Assembly (NCBI GenBank): GCA_023392555.1
Contig: JAEVYW010000063.1
Coordinates: 1 to 5,201, forward strand
Source of the DNA: Pseudomonadota bacterium
GTDB taxonomy: Bacteria > Pseudomonadota > Alphaproteobacteria > Sphingomonadales > Sphingomonadaceae
Length of the DNA stretch: 5,201 nt
Direction: 5' to 3'
Part shown: piece by piece, positions 1 through 5,201 of the stretch
Layout: each line of letters starts with the position of its first letter
How positions within the stretch are numbered: the stretch's first letter is position 1
Made by a program: the position numbers and the translations under genes
The notes under the pieces: generated by a model
Database searches by the model: none
What the model saw: only the letters and a program-made list of their open reading frames with translations
Told to the model about the DNA's origin: nothing

Positions 1-985
1 TGGCATGAACGTCGATGCCCTCGGCAAGGCGAAGCCCCATGACGAGCGCCTCGTCCGCGGCTTCGCGAGGATCGAGAACGGCTTCCTCGGCGATGCCGTG
101 ACCGTTTCGGGAAAGACCTGAAAGGAAGTTCTCCGGCTTGCGGTGGCGGACTGTGCGCTTGCCCAGGCGCCGGCCGTGCGCACCGGGTCCGATGCCTGCA
201 TAGTCGCCGTAGCGCCAGTAGGTCAGGTTGTGCCGGCTCTCCTGGCCCGGGCGGGCATGATTGCTGATTTCGTAGGCAGGGATCCCCGCGGCCTCGGTGC
301 GGTCGGCGGTGAGCTCGAACAGGTCCGCTGAGGCGTCGGCGTCCAGCGGCTCGAACTCGTGTTTTGCGACCATCGAGGCGAACTTCGTGCCGGGCTCGAT
401 CGTCAGTTGGTAGAGCGAGAGATGGGAGGTGCCGAGGCCGATGGCTCGGTCCAGATCGGCCGACCAGCTGGACTCGGTATCGCCGGGTAGTGCGTAGATC
501 AGATCGAAGCTGACCCGGTCAAAATTGCGCTGGGCGATGTCGAGCGCTTGCAGCCCTTCCTTCGCGGAATGGGCGCGGCCGAGGAAGGCGAGCGACTTGT
601 CGTCGAAGCTCTGCAGGCCGAGCGAGAGTCGGTTGACGCCCGCTGCGGCAAGATCGGCGAAGCGGGCCGCTTCGACTGAGTTAGGGTTGGCTTCGAGGGT
701 GATCTCCAAGTCATCCGCTGCGTCCCAGTGGTTTCGGGCCGCAGCGATAAGCGCGGCGACCGTTGCGGGCTCCATCAGCGACGGTGTGCCGCCGCCGAAG
801 AAAATCGACGTCAGCTTGCGGCTCGGGAGGAGCCTTGCTTCGTGCTCAAGGTCCGAGAGCAGCGCATTTCGCCATGATTCCTGATCGATTTGCGCACGAA
901 TGTGGCTGTTGAAGTCGCAGTATGGGCATTTGCTGACGCAGAACGGCCAGTGGATGTAGAGGGCGAGATCGTTGCTTACGGTCAT
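1..985 (-). CDS. hemW: HemW, radical-SAM-fold heme chaperone/heme-binding protein (3' end cut by window edge)
   Basis: The minus-strand frame stays open from ATG at 985 to the left edge: 328 codons, no stop. HemW proteins are usually about 380 residues, so roughly the last 50 are missing. Visible motifs in order: a YIHWPFC segment carrying the 4Fe-4S/SAM cysteine motif CVSKCPYC (C16, C20, C23), followed by DF rather than the extra cysteine found in HemN; FFGGGTPSL (GGG at 64-66); a SLGLQSF and LGRAH region; SLYQLTIEPGT; and RHNLTYW (HNLTYW at 252-257), the HNxxYW signature used to separate HemW from true oxygen-independent coproporphyrinogen oxidase HemN. The last visible part, near EALVMGLRLAEG, is the start of the HemN C-terminal-type domain. 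HemW is known as a heme-binding protein proposed to deliver heme to respiratory enzymes. ATG 985 sits just before the first conserved block. A second in-frame ATG at 1039 would add 18 unconserved residues. Neither start has a clear Shine-Dalgarno sequence. Confidence 0.95.
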   Translation of the reverse strand, partial: MTVSNDLALYIHWPFCVSKCPYCDFNSHIRAQIDQESWRNALLSDLEHEARLLPSRKLTSIFFGGGTPSLMEPATVAALIAAARNHWDAADDLEITLEANPNSVEAARFADLAAAGVNRLSLGLQSFDDKSLAFLGRAHSAKEGLQALDIAQRNFDRVSFDLIYALPGDTESSWSADLDRAIGLGTSHLSLYQLTIEPGTKFASMVAKHEFEPLDADASADLFELTADRTEAAGIPAYEISNHARPGQESRHNLTYWRYGDYAGIGPGAHGRRLGKRTVRHRKPENFLSGLSRNGHGIAEEAVLDPREAADEALVMGLRLAEGIDVHA

Positions 986-1017
986 AACGTCACAATGGTC
1001 ACGGACAGCAGCGCCAT
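982..1017 (-). CDS. Possible 11-residue leader peptide ORF upstream of hemW
   Basis: On the minus strand an ATG at 1017 opens an 11-codon frame, MALLSVTIVTL, ending in TGA at 984-982. That stop overlaps the hemW ATG (985-983) in an ATGA arrangement. An AAAGG sequence (1030-1026) lies 8 bases before the mini-ORF ATG, a normal ribosome-binding distance, while hemW has no such site of its own. This would fit translational coupling of hemW to a short leader. The ORF is so short that it could be chance, and I know of no homologue, so it is listed as a possibility only. Confidence 0.22.
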   Translation of the reverse strand: MALLSVTIVTL

Positions 1018-1117
1018 TCGTGTGACCTTTGACGCCCATGGCGGGTTCGATTGCGAGATTTGCGGCCGAGGTCATCGGCGCTTCGTCTATCCGACAAAGC
1101 CTTTGTAGGACAGCGCG
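986..1117. other. Spacer between rdgB and hemW
   Basis: This 132-base stretch separates the rdgB stop from the preferred hemW start. It holds a hairpin directly after rdgB (1090-1110), a smaller stem GCCGA/TCGGC (1065-1069 with 1075-1079), a 6-base inverted repeat GGTCAC/GTGACC (997-1002 with 1022-1027), and the possible mini-ORF at 982-1017. I see no convincing promoter for hemW and no T-tract terminator, so read-through from rdgB is the simplest reading. Confidence 0.5.
1090..1110. repeat. Imperfect palindrome after rdgB stop
   Basis: The arms TCC-g-ACAAA and TTTGT-a-GGA face each other around a 3-base centre: 8 paired positions interrupted by one G/A mismatch. It begins 7 bases downstream of the rdgB stop on the minus strand. 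No run of T follows in either direction, so it is a weak candidate for a terminator. It may be an mRNA 3'-end or processing hairpin, or chance. Confidence 0.4.
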
Positions 1118-1726
1118 TTACCCGAGTTCGGCGACGAACTTTTCAAAGGCCCTGGCACGGTGGCTCATCCGGTGCTTTTCGACCGGGTCCATCTCGCCAA
1201 AGGTGATTTCGTGGCCGAGAGGCACGAATACAGGGTCGTAGCCGAAGCCGTTTTCACCCCGAGGCGGCCAGGTCAGAGTCCCGTCGACGCGGCCTTCGAA
1301 CGTCTCGGCCTGACCATCGTTGGGCCAGGCGAGCGCCAGCGCGCAGACGAAATGCGCGGCCGGGTCGCCGTCCGGCTCGGTCGCCTGGACCTCGTTCCAC
1401 ACCCGCTCCATGGCGCGGATCCAGTTGCGCTCACCGTTCTCATCCTCGGCGTAGCGTGCCGAGAAGATGCCGGGGCGGCCCTGGAGCGCATCGACGCAAA
1501 GCCCGCTGTCGTCGGCAAGCGCGGGAAGGCCGGACAGGTCGGCCGCTTCGCGCGCCTTCAAATCGGCGTTGTCGGCGAAGGTGTTGCCGATTTCTTCCGG
1601 CTCCGGCAGCCCGAGCTCTTCGGCACCTACGCAGACGATCCCCAGCGGTTCGATCAGCGCGGAAATCTCCCGCAGCTTCCCCGCATTGTGCGTCGCGATG
1701 ACGAGCTTGTCGCCGATCGGCCTCAC
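1118..1726 (-). CDS. rdgB: RdgB/HAM1-type dITP/XTP pyrophosphatase
   Basis: A 202-residue protein, close to the 197 of E. coli RdgB. The family hydrolyses non-canonical purine nucleoside triphosphates (dITP, ITP, XTP) to monophosphate and pyrophosphate in the cytoplasm, keeping deaminated bases out of DNA and RNA. Motifs seen: [12 protein letters not shown] near the N terminus (T12, H13, N14, K17; triphosphate binding); [12 protein letters not shown] with D72 and D73 in the catalytic metal region; [22 protein letters not shown] (157-167; base recognition and P-loop-like turn); and SHRARA (188-193). No key residue appears to be lost. The start codon is GTG at 1726-1724 and overlaps the rph TGA stop as GTGA, indicating translational coupling. 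Only a weak AAGG lies about 10 bases upstream. The stop is TAA at 1120-1118. The overlap and shared strand make it the second gene of an rph-rdgB operon. Confidence 0.97.
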   Translation of the reverse strand: MRPIGDKLVIATHNAGKLREISALIEPLGIVCVGAEELGLPEPEEIGNTFADNADLKAREAADLSGLPALADDSGLCVDALQGRPGIFSARYAEDENGERNWIRAMERVWNEVQATEPDGDPAAHFVCALALAWPNDGQAETFEGRVDGTLTWPPRGENGFGYDPVFVPLGHEITFGEMDPVEKHRMSHRARAFEKFVAELG

Positions 1727-2439
1727 CGGCCGGTCGCCTTGAGCTGGGCGGCAAAGATGTCGGCGCAGCCGATGCGGGCGAGGCGGAGGAGTCTGAGCAG
1801 GCCTTCCTCGTCGAAGGTTTCGCCTTCAGCCGTCAATTGCGCCTCCACGATCGCGCCGTCGGCCGTCAGGACAAAATTGCCGTCCGATCCCGCCGTGCTG
1901 TCCTCGACATAATCGAGATCGAGCACCGCCGTTCCCTGGTGGATGCCGCAGCTGACCGCCGCGACCTGCGTGCGGATGGGATCCGCGGCCAGGGCCTTGG
2001 ACTCGAGCAGCTTGTCGACGGCGATCCGAAGCGCGACCCAAGCGCCGGAAATGGAGGCAGTGCGGGTGCCGCCATCGGCCTGGATCACGTCGCAATCGAC
2101 GATGATCTGGCGCTCGCCGAGAGCCTTCAGGTCGACTACGGCGCGGAGCGAGCGGCCGATGAGGCGCTGGATTTCCTGCGTCCGGCCCGACTGCTTGCCC
2201 TTGGCGGCTTCGCGCTGGCCGCGCGTGTGAGTAGCGCGCGGGAGCATGCCATATTCCGCCGTGACCCAGCCCTGACCCTTGCCGCGGAGGAAGGGCGGGA
2301 CCTTGTCCTCGACCGATGCGGTGCCGAGCACGCGGGTGTCGCCGAAGCTGACGAGGCACGAGCCCTCGGCATGGCGGGTGAAGCCCGGCTGGAACGTCAG
2401 GTCACGCATCTGATCGGTGGCGCGGCCGCTGGGGCGCAT
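1723..2439 (-). CDS. rph: Ribonuclease PH
   Basis: A 238-residue protein, the same length as E. coli RNase PH. It is a phosphorolytic 3'-5' exoribonuclease that trims tRNA precursor 3' ends using inorganic phosphate and normally works as a ring-shaped hexamer. The start at 2439 gives MRPSGR, the usual N terminus of the family, and has a strong Shine-Dalgarno sequence in front. The same frame is open further upstream to about 2814, but that extension covers the divergent lipoprotein gene and is not conserved. Motifs: [14 protein letters not shown] (57-70), [17 protein letters not shown] (84-100) with R86 at the phosphate site, [15 protein letters not shown] (116-130) with T125 and R126, and the acidic DLDYVEDS stretch (174-181) that carries catalytic aspartates. 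All look intact. The TGA stop at 1725-1723 overlaps the rdgB start. This is the first gene of the minus-strand operon. Confidence 0.98.
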   Translation of the reverse strand: MRPSGRATDQMRDLTFQPGFTRHAEGSCLVSFGDTRVLGTASVEDKVPPFLRGKGQGWVTAEYGMLPRATHTRGQREAAKGKQSGRTQEIQRLIGRSLRAVVDLKALGERQIIVDCDVIQADGGTRTASISGAWVALRIAVDKLLESKALAADPIRTQVAAVSCGIHQGTAVLDLDYVEDSTAGSDGNFVLTADGAIVEAQLTAEGETFDEEGLLRLLRLARIGCADIFAAQLKATGR

Positions 2440-2444
2440 CGAAA

Positions 2445-2452
2445 TTCCTCTC
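2445..2452 (-). promoter_or_regulatory. Ribosome binding site of rph
   Basis: GAGAGGAA on the minus strand, with 6 bases between AGGA and the ATG at 2439. It is a strong Shine-Dalgarno match and the reason for choosing this start over the upstream extension. Confidence 0.75.
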
Positions 2453-2501
2453 GTGTTTGCTTTCCCGCGGGCCTTATTGTCAGCGCCAGGGACATTCAAC
2501 C

Positions 2502-2508
2502 GGAAGGG
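2502..2508 (+). promoter_or_regulatory. Ribosome binding site of the lipoprotein gene
   Basis: GGAAGGG, with AGG 8 bases before the ATG at 2516. It supports that start over an in-frame ATG at 2417, which lies inside the oppositely oriented rph gene and would put 33 residues ahead of the signal peptide. Confidence 0.6.
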
Positions 2509-2515
2509 TTGCTGG

Positions 2516-3031
2516 ATGCGATTGATTGCCTGTGCCGCCGCGATTGCCTTGTCGTCCTGTGCATCGGTGGCGCCCGGCGACCCGGTCGCGCCCGGGCCGA
2601 AGCTGCTCTCTGCCAGTGCCGAAGTGAAGTCCTGGGGCGCCACCTTGCGAAGCTGGATGATCGATGAGGCCGGGCGCGTCGAGCATATTTCGGGCGAGCG
2701 GCCGGGAGTGCCGCCTGCCAGCGTCACCATCGAGGTCCGGCGACTGACCTTGTCCGAGGCGGACCGAGCCAGGCTGGCTGCTGCGGTCGAGAAGGTGGAG
2801 GCGATCCTCCCCACGCCCGAGCAGTGCGACGAGAGAATGACGGATGGCGCCTACGGTACTTTCCGTTGGGACAAGGGCGCCGGGGCGAAGGAACTCAAGC
2901 TGGACGCAAATTGCGTGAAGGGCCGCGACGCCGAACTGATGGGTGCAGTCTTCGAAGCGGACAAGATCGTGGACGATGCGGCCAAGGCGGTCGCACCGGC
3001 CGAACGGCGACCGCTGGCCAACAGAAGTTGA
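2516..3031 (+). CDS. Predicted lipoprotein of unknown function
   Basis: A 171-residue protein that I do not recognise. The N terminus [15 protein letters not shown] is a short lipoprotein signal peptide: Arg2, a hydrophobic core, then the lipobox L12-S13-S14-C15, so the mature protein would begin at a lipid-modified Cys15 and be anchored to a membrane facing the periplasm. A proline-rich linker follows (about 19-28). The folded part is about 30-155 and has two further cysteines, C104 and C133, which could form a disulfide. They flank a segment with [10 protein letters not shown] (109-118). The C terminus is rich in Ala, Lys, Asp and Arg. The region from 31 to 77 looks beta-strand rich and 79-98 helical, judged only from residue pattern. 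The gene is divergent from rph and 31 bases upstream of hrcA on the same strand. Co-transcription with hrcA is possible, but nothing links it functionally to heat shock. The ORF is typical in base composition for the window. Confidence 0.8.
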   Translation: MRLIACAAAIALSSCASVAPGDPVAPGPKLLSASAEVKSWGATLRSWMIDEAGRVEHISGERPGVPPASVTIEVRRLTLSEADRARLAAAVEKVEAILPTPEQCDERMTDGAYGTFRWDKGAGAKELKLDANCVKGRDAELMGAVFEADKIVDDAAKAVAPAERRPLANRS

Positions 3032-3056
3032 GGAACCGGCCGCAGGTTAATAAATC
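3028..3056 (+). promoter_or_regulatory. Candidate hrcA promoter overlapping the lipoprotein stop codon
   Basis: TTGAGG (3028-3033) and TAAATC (3051-3056) are 17 bases apart. TAAATC fits the TANAWC core of the -10 element described for housekeeping promoters of alphaproteobacteria such as Caulobacter. A transcription start about 7 bases downstream would fall at or next to the hrcA GTG at 3063. The match is by eye, and the AT-rich patch could also be chance. Confidence 0.35.
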
Positions 3057-3062
3057 AGTGCC

Positions 3063-4097
3063 GTGACGCAGCCCATCTCCGAACTCAGCGACCGCATGCG
3101 CGATATCTTCGGCCTGGTGGTCGAGGCCTATCTCGAGCGTGGCCAGCCGGTTGGGTCGAAGGCGCTTGCCGGAAGCGTCAGTCTGTCGCCGGCGTCCATC
3201 CGGGGCGTGATGCAGGAGCTGGAGGAGCGGGGGCTGCTGACCCATCCGCATACGTCTGCCGGGCGAGTGCCGACTGAGACGGGGCTTCGGCTGTTCGTGG
3301 ACGGCATCATGCAGGTGGCGGCGCCGGGTCCGCGTGAGCGGGCGGTGATCGAACGGCAGATCGTTCGCGACCAGCCGATCGAGGATGCGCTTGCGGCGGC
3401 TTCGGCGGCCTTGTCTGGGTTGAGCCAGGCGGCTGGCGTGGTGCTGGCGCCGAAGCAGGAACTCCGGCTGCGGCAGCTGAGCCTGATCCCGCTGAGCCCG
3501 GAGCGGGCGCTCGCGGTGCTGGTCGGCAACGACGGCAGCGTCGAGAACCGCATTCTCGAGCTCGACGGAATCACGACGGCGGAAACGCTCAACGAGGTGG
3601 CGAACTTCATCACCGCGCGGCTGTCCGGGCTGACGCTCGGCGAAGCGCAGATGCGCTTGAGGGCGGAGATCCGCGACCGGCGCGAGGCGCTCGACCAGGC
3701 GGCTGCGGAGCTTGTTGCCTCGGGATTGGCGGCGTGGAGCGAGGACAATGCACGGCGGCCGGTCCTGATCGTTCGCGGTCAGGCCAACCTTATCGACGAG
3801 AGCGCGGCGGCCGACCTCGAACGCGTTCGGAGCCTGCTCGACGAGCTTGAAAACCGGCAGGAAATTGCGCGGGTCCTGGACGAAGCGCGCGATGCGCCCG
3901 GGTGCCGGATCTTCATTGGCAGCGAGAACCGGATGTTCGCTCTGTCAGGCTCTTCGGTCATCGCCGCACCCTACCGTGGGAGCCAGGGCGAGGTCGTCGG
4001 CGTTGTCGGCGTGATCGGTCCAACGCGCTTGAACTACGCCCGCGTCGTCCCAATGGTGGATTTCACAGCGAAAGCCCTTACGAGATTGATGGCATGA
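3063..4097 (+). CDS. hrcA: HrcA, heat-inducible transcription repressor
   Basis: A 344-residue protein of normal length for the family. HrcA is a dimeric repressor that binds the CIRCE inverted repeat upstream of chaperonin (and in some bacteria dnaK) operons; its activity depends on GroEL. The N-terminal winged-helix domain is about 1-75: LSPASIRGVMQELEERGLL (41-59) contains the DNA-recognition region, followed by the hallmark HPHTSAGRVPT (61-71). The middle and C-terminal parts form the GAF-like and dimerisation domain, ending with GVVGVIGPTRLNYARVVPMV, the conserved C-terminal signature. The start is GTG at 3063. An in-frame TAA at 3051-3053 excludes anything longer than a few codons more, and MTQPISELSDRMR matches the usual family start. 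There is no Shine-Dalgarno sequence in the 20 bases upstream. The TGA stop overlaps the grpE ATG (ATGA, 4094-4097), so the two are co-transcribed and probably translationally coupled. No CIRCE element is seen in front of this gene. Confidence 0.97.
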   Translation: MTQPISELSDRMRDIFGLVVEAYLERGQPVGSKALAGSVSLSPASIRGVMQELEERGLLTHPHTSAGRVPTETGLRLFVDGIMQVAAPGPRERAVIERQIVRDQPIEDALAAASAALSGLSQAAGVVLAPKQELRLRQLSLIPLSPERALAVLVGNDGSVENRILELDGITTAETLNEVANFITARLSGLTLGEAQMRLRAEIRDRREALDQAAAELVASGLAAWSEDNARRPVLIVRGQANLIDESAAADLERVRSLLDELENRQEIARVLDEARDAPGCRIFIGSENRMFALSGSSVIAAPYRGSQGEVVGVVGVIGPTRLNYARVVPMVDFTAKALTRLMA

Positions 4098-4645
4098 TTG
4101 AAGATAACGACAAGGTTCACGACGAGGCGGAAGACATTCGACGCGAGACCGCGGAAGCCGCACCCGAGCTGGCCGAGCACGACCGCGTGGCGGAGCTCGA
4201 AAAGCAGCTCGAGGAAGCGAATAACAAGGCCCTCTATGCCGCTGCGGAGACGCAGAACGTTCGCCGCCGGCTGGAAGCAGAGAAGCAGCAGGCGTCGGCT
4301 TATGCGGCGTCCACGTTCGCGCGCGACATGCTCGCGATCAAGGATCACCTTGAGCGGGCACTGGCCGCGGTGAGCGACGAGCTTCGCGCCGACAAGGTTG
4401 CGAGCAATTTCCTTGCGGGCATCGAATCCACGGCGCGCGAGCTGGAAGCGGTGTTCACCCGCAATGGCGTGACCCGGGTGCAGTCGGTCGGCGAGCCGCT
4501 CGACCCGCACCGGCATCAGGCGATGATGGAAGTGCCGACCGACCAGGCGGAGCCGGGCACCATCGTCGAGGAAATGCAGCCGGGCTACATGCTCAAGGAC
4601 CGCCTGCTTCGTCCGGCGATGGTGGCGGTGGCGAAGGCTCCCTAA
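4094..4645 (+). CDS. grpE: GrpE, nucleotide exchange factor of the DnaK chaperone
   Basis: A 183-residue cytoplasmic co-chaperone. GrpE dimers release ADP from DnaK and act as a thermosensor in the DnaK/DnaJ/GrpE cycle. Layout: an acidic N-terminal tail (1-27), a long heptad-like helix (about 30-75) that forms the dimer coiled coil and contains the NVRRRLEAEK segment, the helix-bundle region with FARDMLAIKDHLERAL (75-90), and a C-terminal beta domain that contacts the DnaK ATPase domain, marked by PLDPHRHQAMMEVPT (135-149), PGTIVEEMQPGYMLKDRLLRPAMV (154-177) and a final VAVAK. The ATG at 4094 overlaps the hrcA stop. A longer reading from 3902 would overlap hrcA by nearly 200 bases and is rejected. 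No strong ribosome binding site is visible, consistent with coupling to hrcA. dnaK does not follow; the next gene is convergent and starts outside the window. Confidence 0.97.
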   Translation: MIEDNDKVHDEAEDIRRETAEAAPELAEHDRVAELEKQLEEANNKALYAAAETQNVRRRLEAEKQQASAYAASTFARDMLAIKDHLERALAAVSDELRADKVASNFLAGIESTARELEAVFTRNGVTRVQSVGEPLDPHRHQAMMEVPTDQAEPGTIVEEMQPGYMLKDRLLRPAMVAVAKAP

Positions 4646-4648
4646 GCC

Positions 4649-5201
4649 TCAGTGAACCTCGCGGTGCTGGGTCTCGCCCTTGGTGGCGAGGCCGAAGCGA
4701 GGTTCTAGCTTCACTGCATTGAACAGCCGAGCGGCGGCGTAGCGGCCGACTTCGGGGCCATGCTTGAAGCCGTGGCCTGATCCGCCGCCGACGAGGAGCA
4801 CGTTCGACAGGCGCGGGTGGATGTCGATCAGGAAATCACCGTTGGAGCTGTTCTCGTACTGGCAGACTTCGGCGCCGATCAAAGGCGCCCCGCGAAGCCC
4901 CGGGAAGCGGCGGTCGCGGAAGGCGACGACCTCATCGATGGCGGCCTGCGTGGGCCGGCGGTCCTGCGTGTCCGGGTCGACCGCTACGCCATGCTTGTCG
5001 TTGGCGAACTTGACGCCGCGGTTCTCGAGATCGGGGAAGCCGTAGAAGATGTCTCCGGCGTTGAAGTCGGCCCAGCCGGGCATGTTGGCGGGGAGGTATT
5101 CGCGGCTGCCCGGCGGCGTGGCGAAGTAGAAGACCTCCTGACGCGTCGCAAAGATCTTCTTACCGAGCACGTCGGGGAAGATCTTCGGCAGCCATGGGCC
5201 G
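4649..5201 (-). CDS. FAD-dependent oxidoreductase, monomeric sarcosine oxidase-like (DAO family); 5' part missing
   Basis: The minus-strand frame is open from the right edge to TGA at 4651-4649, giving the last 183 residues or so. Relatives have about 370-390, so the N-terminal half with the GxGxxG dinucleotide-binding motif lies outside. A GTG at 5170 is internal: the conserved GPWLPKIFP segment sits upstream of it. Compared by eye with monomeric sarcosine oxidase and N-methyltryptophan oxidase, three features match. GVKFANDKHG (codon for its first Lys at 5009-5011) aligns with the region of the lysine that activates oxygen. EVCQY (Cys codon 4862-4864) aligns with the cysteine that carries covalent FAD. 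GSGHGFKHGP (about 4760-4789) matches the conserved GHGFK. The family oxidises secondary or tertiary amino acids to imines, producing hydrogen peroxide. The substrate cannot be read from this fragment. Its stop lies 3 bases from the grpE stop, tail to tail. Confidence 0.88.
   Translation of the reverse strand, partial: GPWLPKIFPDVLGKKIFATRQEVFYFATPPGSREYLPANMPGWADFNAGDIFYGFPDLENRGVKFANDKHGVAVDPDTQDRRPTQAAIDEVVAFRDRRFPGLRGAPLIGAEVCQYENSSNGDFLIDIHPRLSNVLLVGGGSGHGFKHGPEVGRYAAARLFNAVKLEPRFGLATKGETQHREVH
4654..4705. repeat. Nested inverted repeat at the grpE/oxidoreductase convergence; candidate bidirectional transcript-end hairpin
   Basis: An outer perfect 9-base stem GAACCTCGC (4654-4662) pairs with GCGAGGTTC (4697-4705). 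Inside it GGTCTCGCC (4670-4678) pairs with GGCGAGGCC (4685-4693), 9 positions with one T-G wobble, around a 6-base loop. Seven and three unpaired bases separate the two stems. The structure starts 9 bases after the grpE stop and lies within the last codons of the oxidoreductase gene. No T tract follows on either strand, so a classical intrinsic terminator is not shown. It could still end or protect either mRNA. Confidence 0.6.

Larger units (their letters stand above)
2440..2515. promoter_or_regulatory. Divergent intergenic region between rph and the lipoprotein gene
   Basis: These 76 bases must contain the start signals for both directions unless promoters lie inside the neighbouring genes. 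On the minus strand TTGAAT (2499-2494) and ATAAGG (2477-2472) are separated by 16 bases and could be a weak sigma-70-type promoter for rph, giving a short leader that includes the ribosome binding site at 2452-2445. On the plus strand I found no convincing -35/-10 pair. No CIRCE repeat is present. The promoter call is an inference from weak matches. Confidence 0.35.

Noticed and set aside
890..1108. Plus-strand 72-residue ORF with a CEICGRGH motif, opposite the hemW start
   Set aside because: Most of it is the complement of the conserved hemW N terminus. The CxxC is a single chance-level match and there is no ribosome binding site.
1160..2667. Long plus-strand ORFs (1160-1912 and 1837-2667) opposite rdgB and rph
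   Set aside because: They are antisense to two clearly conserved genes, show no recognisable motif, and open antisense frames are common in high-G+C DNA.
2440..2814. Upstream extension of rph to 2814
   Set aside because: It would overlap the divergent lipoprotein gene. RNase PH starts at MRPSGR, and a strong ribosome binding site lies directly before that codon.
3902..4093. Upstream extension of the grpE frame
   Set aside because: It lies inside hrcA in another frame, is Arg/Pro-rich and unlike GrpE. The ATG at 4094 overlaps the hrcA stop in the usual coupled form.
4034..4516. 160-residue minus-strand ORF opposite grpE
   Set aside because: It is a shadow of the conserved grpE and hrcA coding strand with no independent support.
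4635..4649. Small hairpin AGGCT/AGCCT spanning the grpE stop
   Set aside because: Only a 5-base stem, with no T tract. It is too weak to call a terminator in G+C-rich sequence.
1..5201. Search by eye for CIRCE, CRISPR repeats, tRNA or rRNA genes, insertion sequences and long direct repeats
   Set aside because: None found. The window is almost fully occupied by ordinary protein-coding genes.

Overview
This window is high-G+C chromosomal DNA from what looks like an alphaproteobacterium, most probably a sphingomonad. That rests on the gene order (rph-rdgB-hemW on one strand, hrcA-grpE divergent from them), which I know from alphaproteobacteria, and on the protein sequences themselves. It was not tested by a database search. 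There are no IS elements, CRISPR arrays, tRNA or rRNA genes, and no sign of recent transfer. It reads as a conserved housekeeping region.

Layout. Bases 1-985 (minus) hold most of hemW, whose 3' end runs off the left edge. Bases 986-1117 are a spacer containing short inverted repeats and a possible 11-codon leader ORF whose stop overlaps the hemW start. Bases 1118-1726 (minus) are rdgB and 1723-2439 (minus) are rph, joined by a GTGA stop/start overlap. Bases 2440-2515 are the divergent intergenic region. Bases 2516-3031 (plus) encode a predicted lipoprotein of unknown function. Bases 3063-4097 (plus) are hrcA and 4094-4645 (plus) are grpE, joined by an ATGA overlap. Three bases after the grpE stop comes the stop of a convergent FAD-dependent oxidoreductase (4649-5201, minus), whose 5' part lies beyond the right edge.

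How the genes relate. The minus-strand set covers RNA 3'-end trimming (RNase PH), nucleotide-pool cleansing (RdgB) and a radical-SAM-fold heme protein (HemW), probably transcribed at least partly together from a start near 2440-2500. The plus-strand pair is a heat-shock module: HrcA, the repressor that binds CIRCE operators, and GrpE, the nucleotide exchange factor of DnaK. dnaK is not next to grpE, and no CIRCE operator is visible here. The lipoprotein gene lies upstream of hrcA in the same direction, but a promoter-like sequence at its stop codon could serve hrcA separately.

The window shows no obviously new system. Points worth a second look are a large nested hairpin where grpE and the oxidoreductase converge, a possibly leaderless hrcA transcript, the mini-ORF coupled to hemW, and the unassigned lipoprotein.
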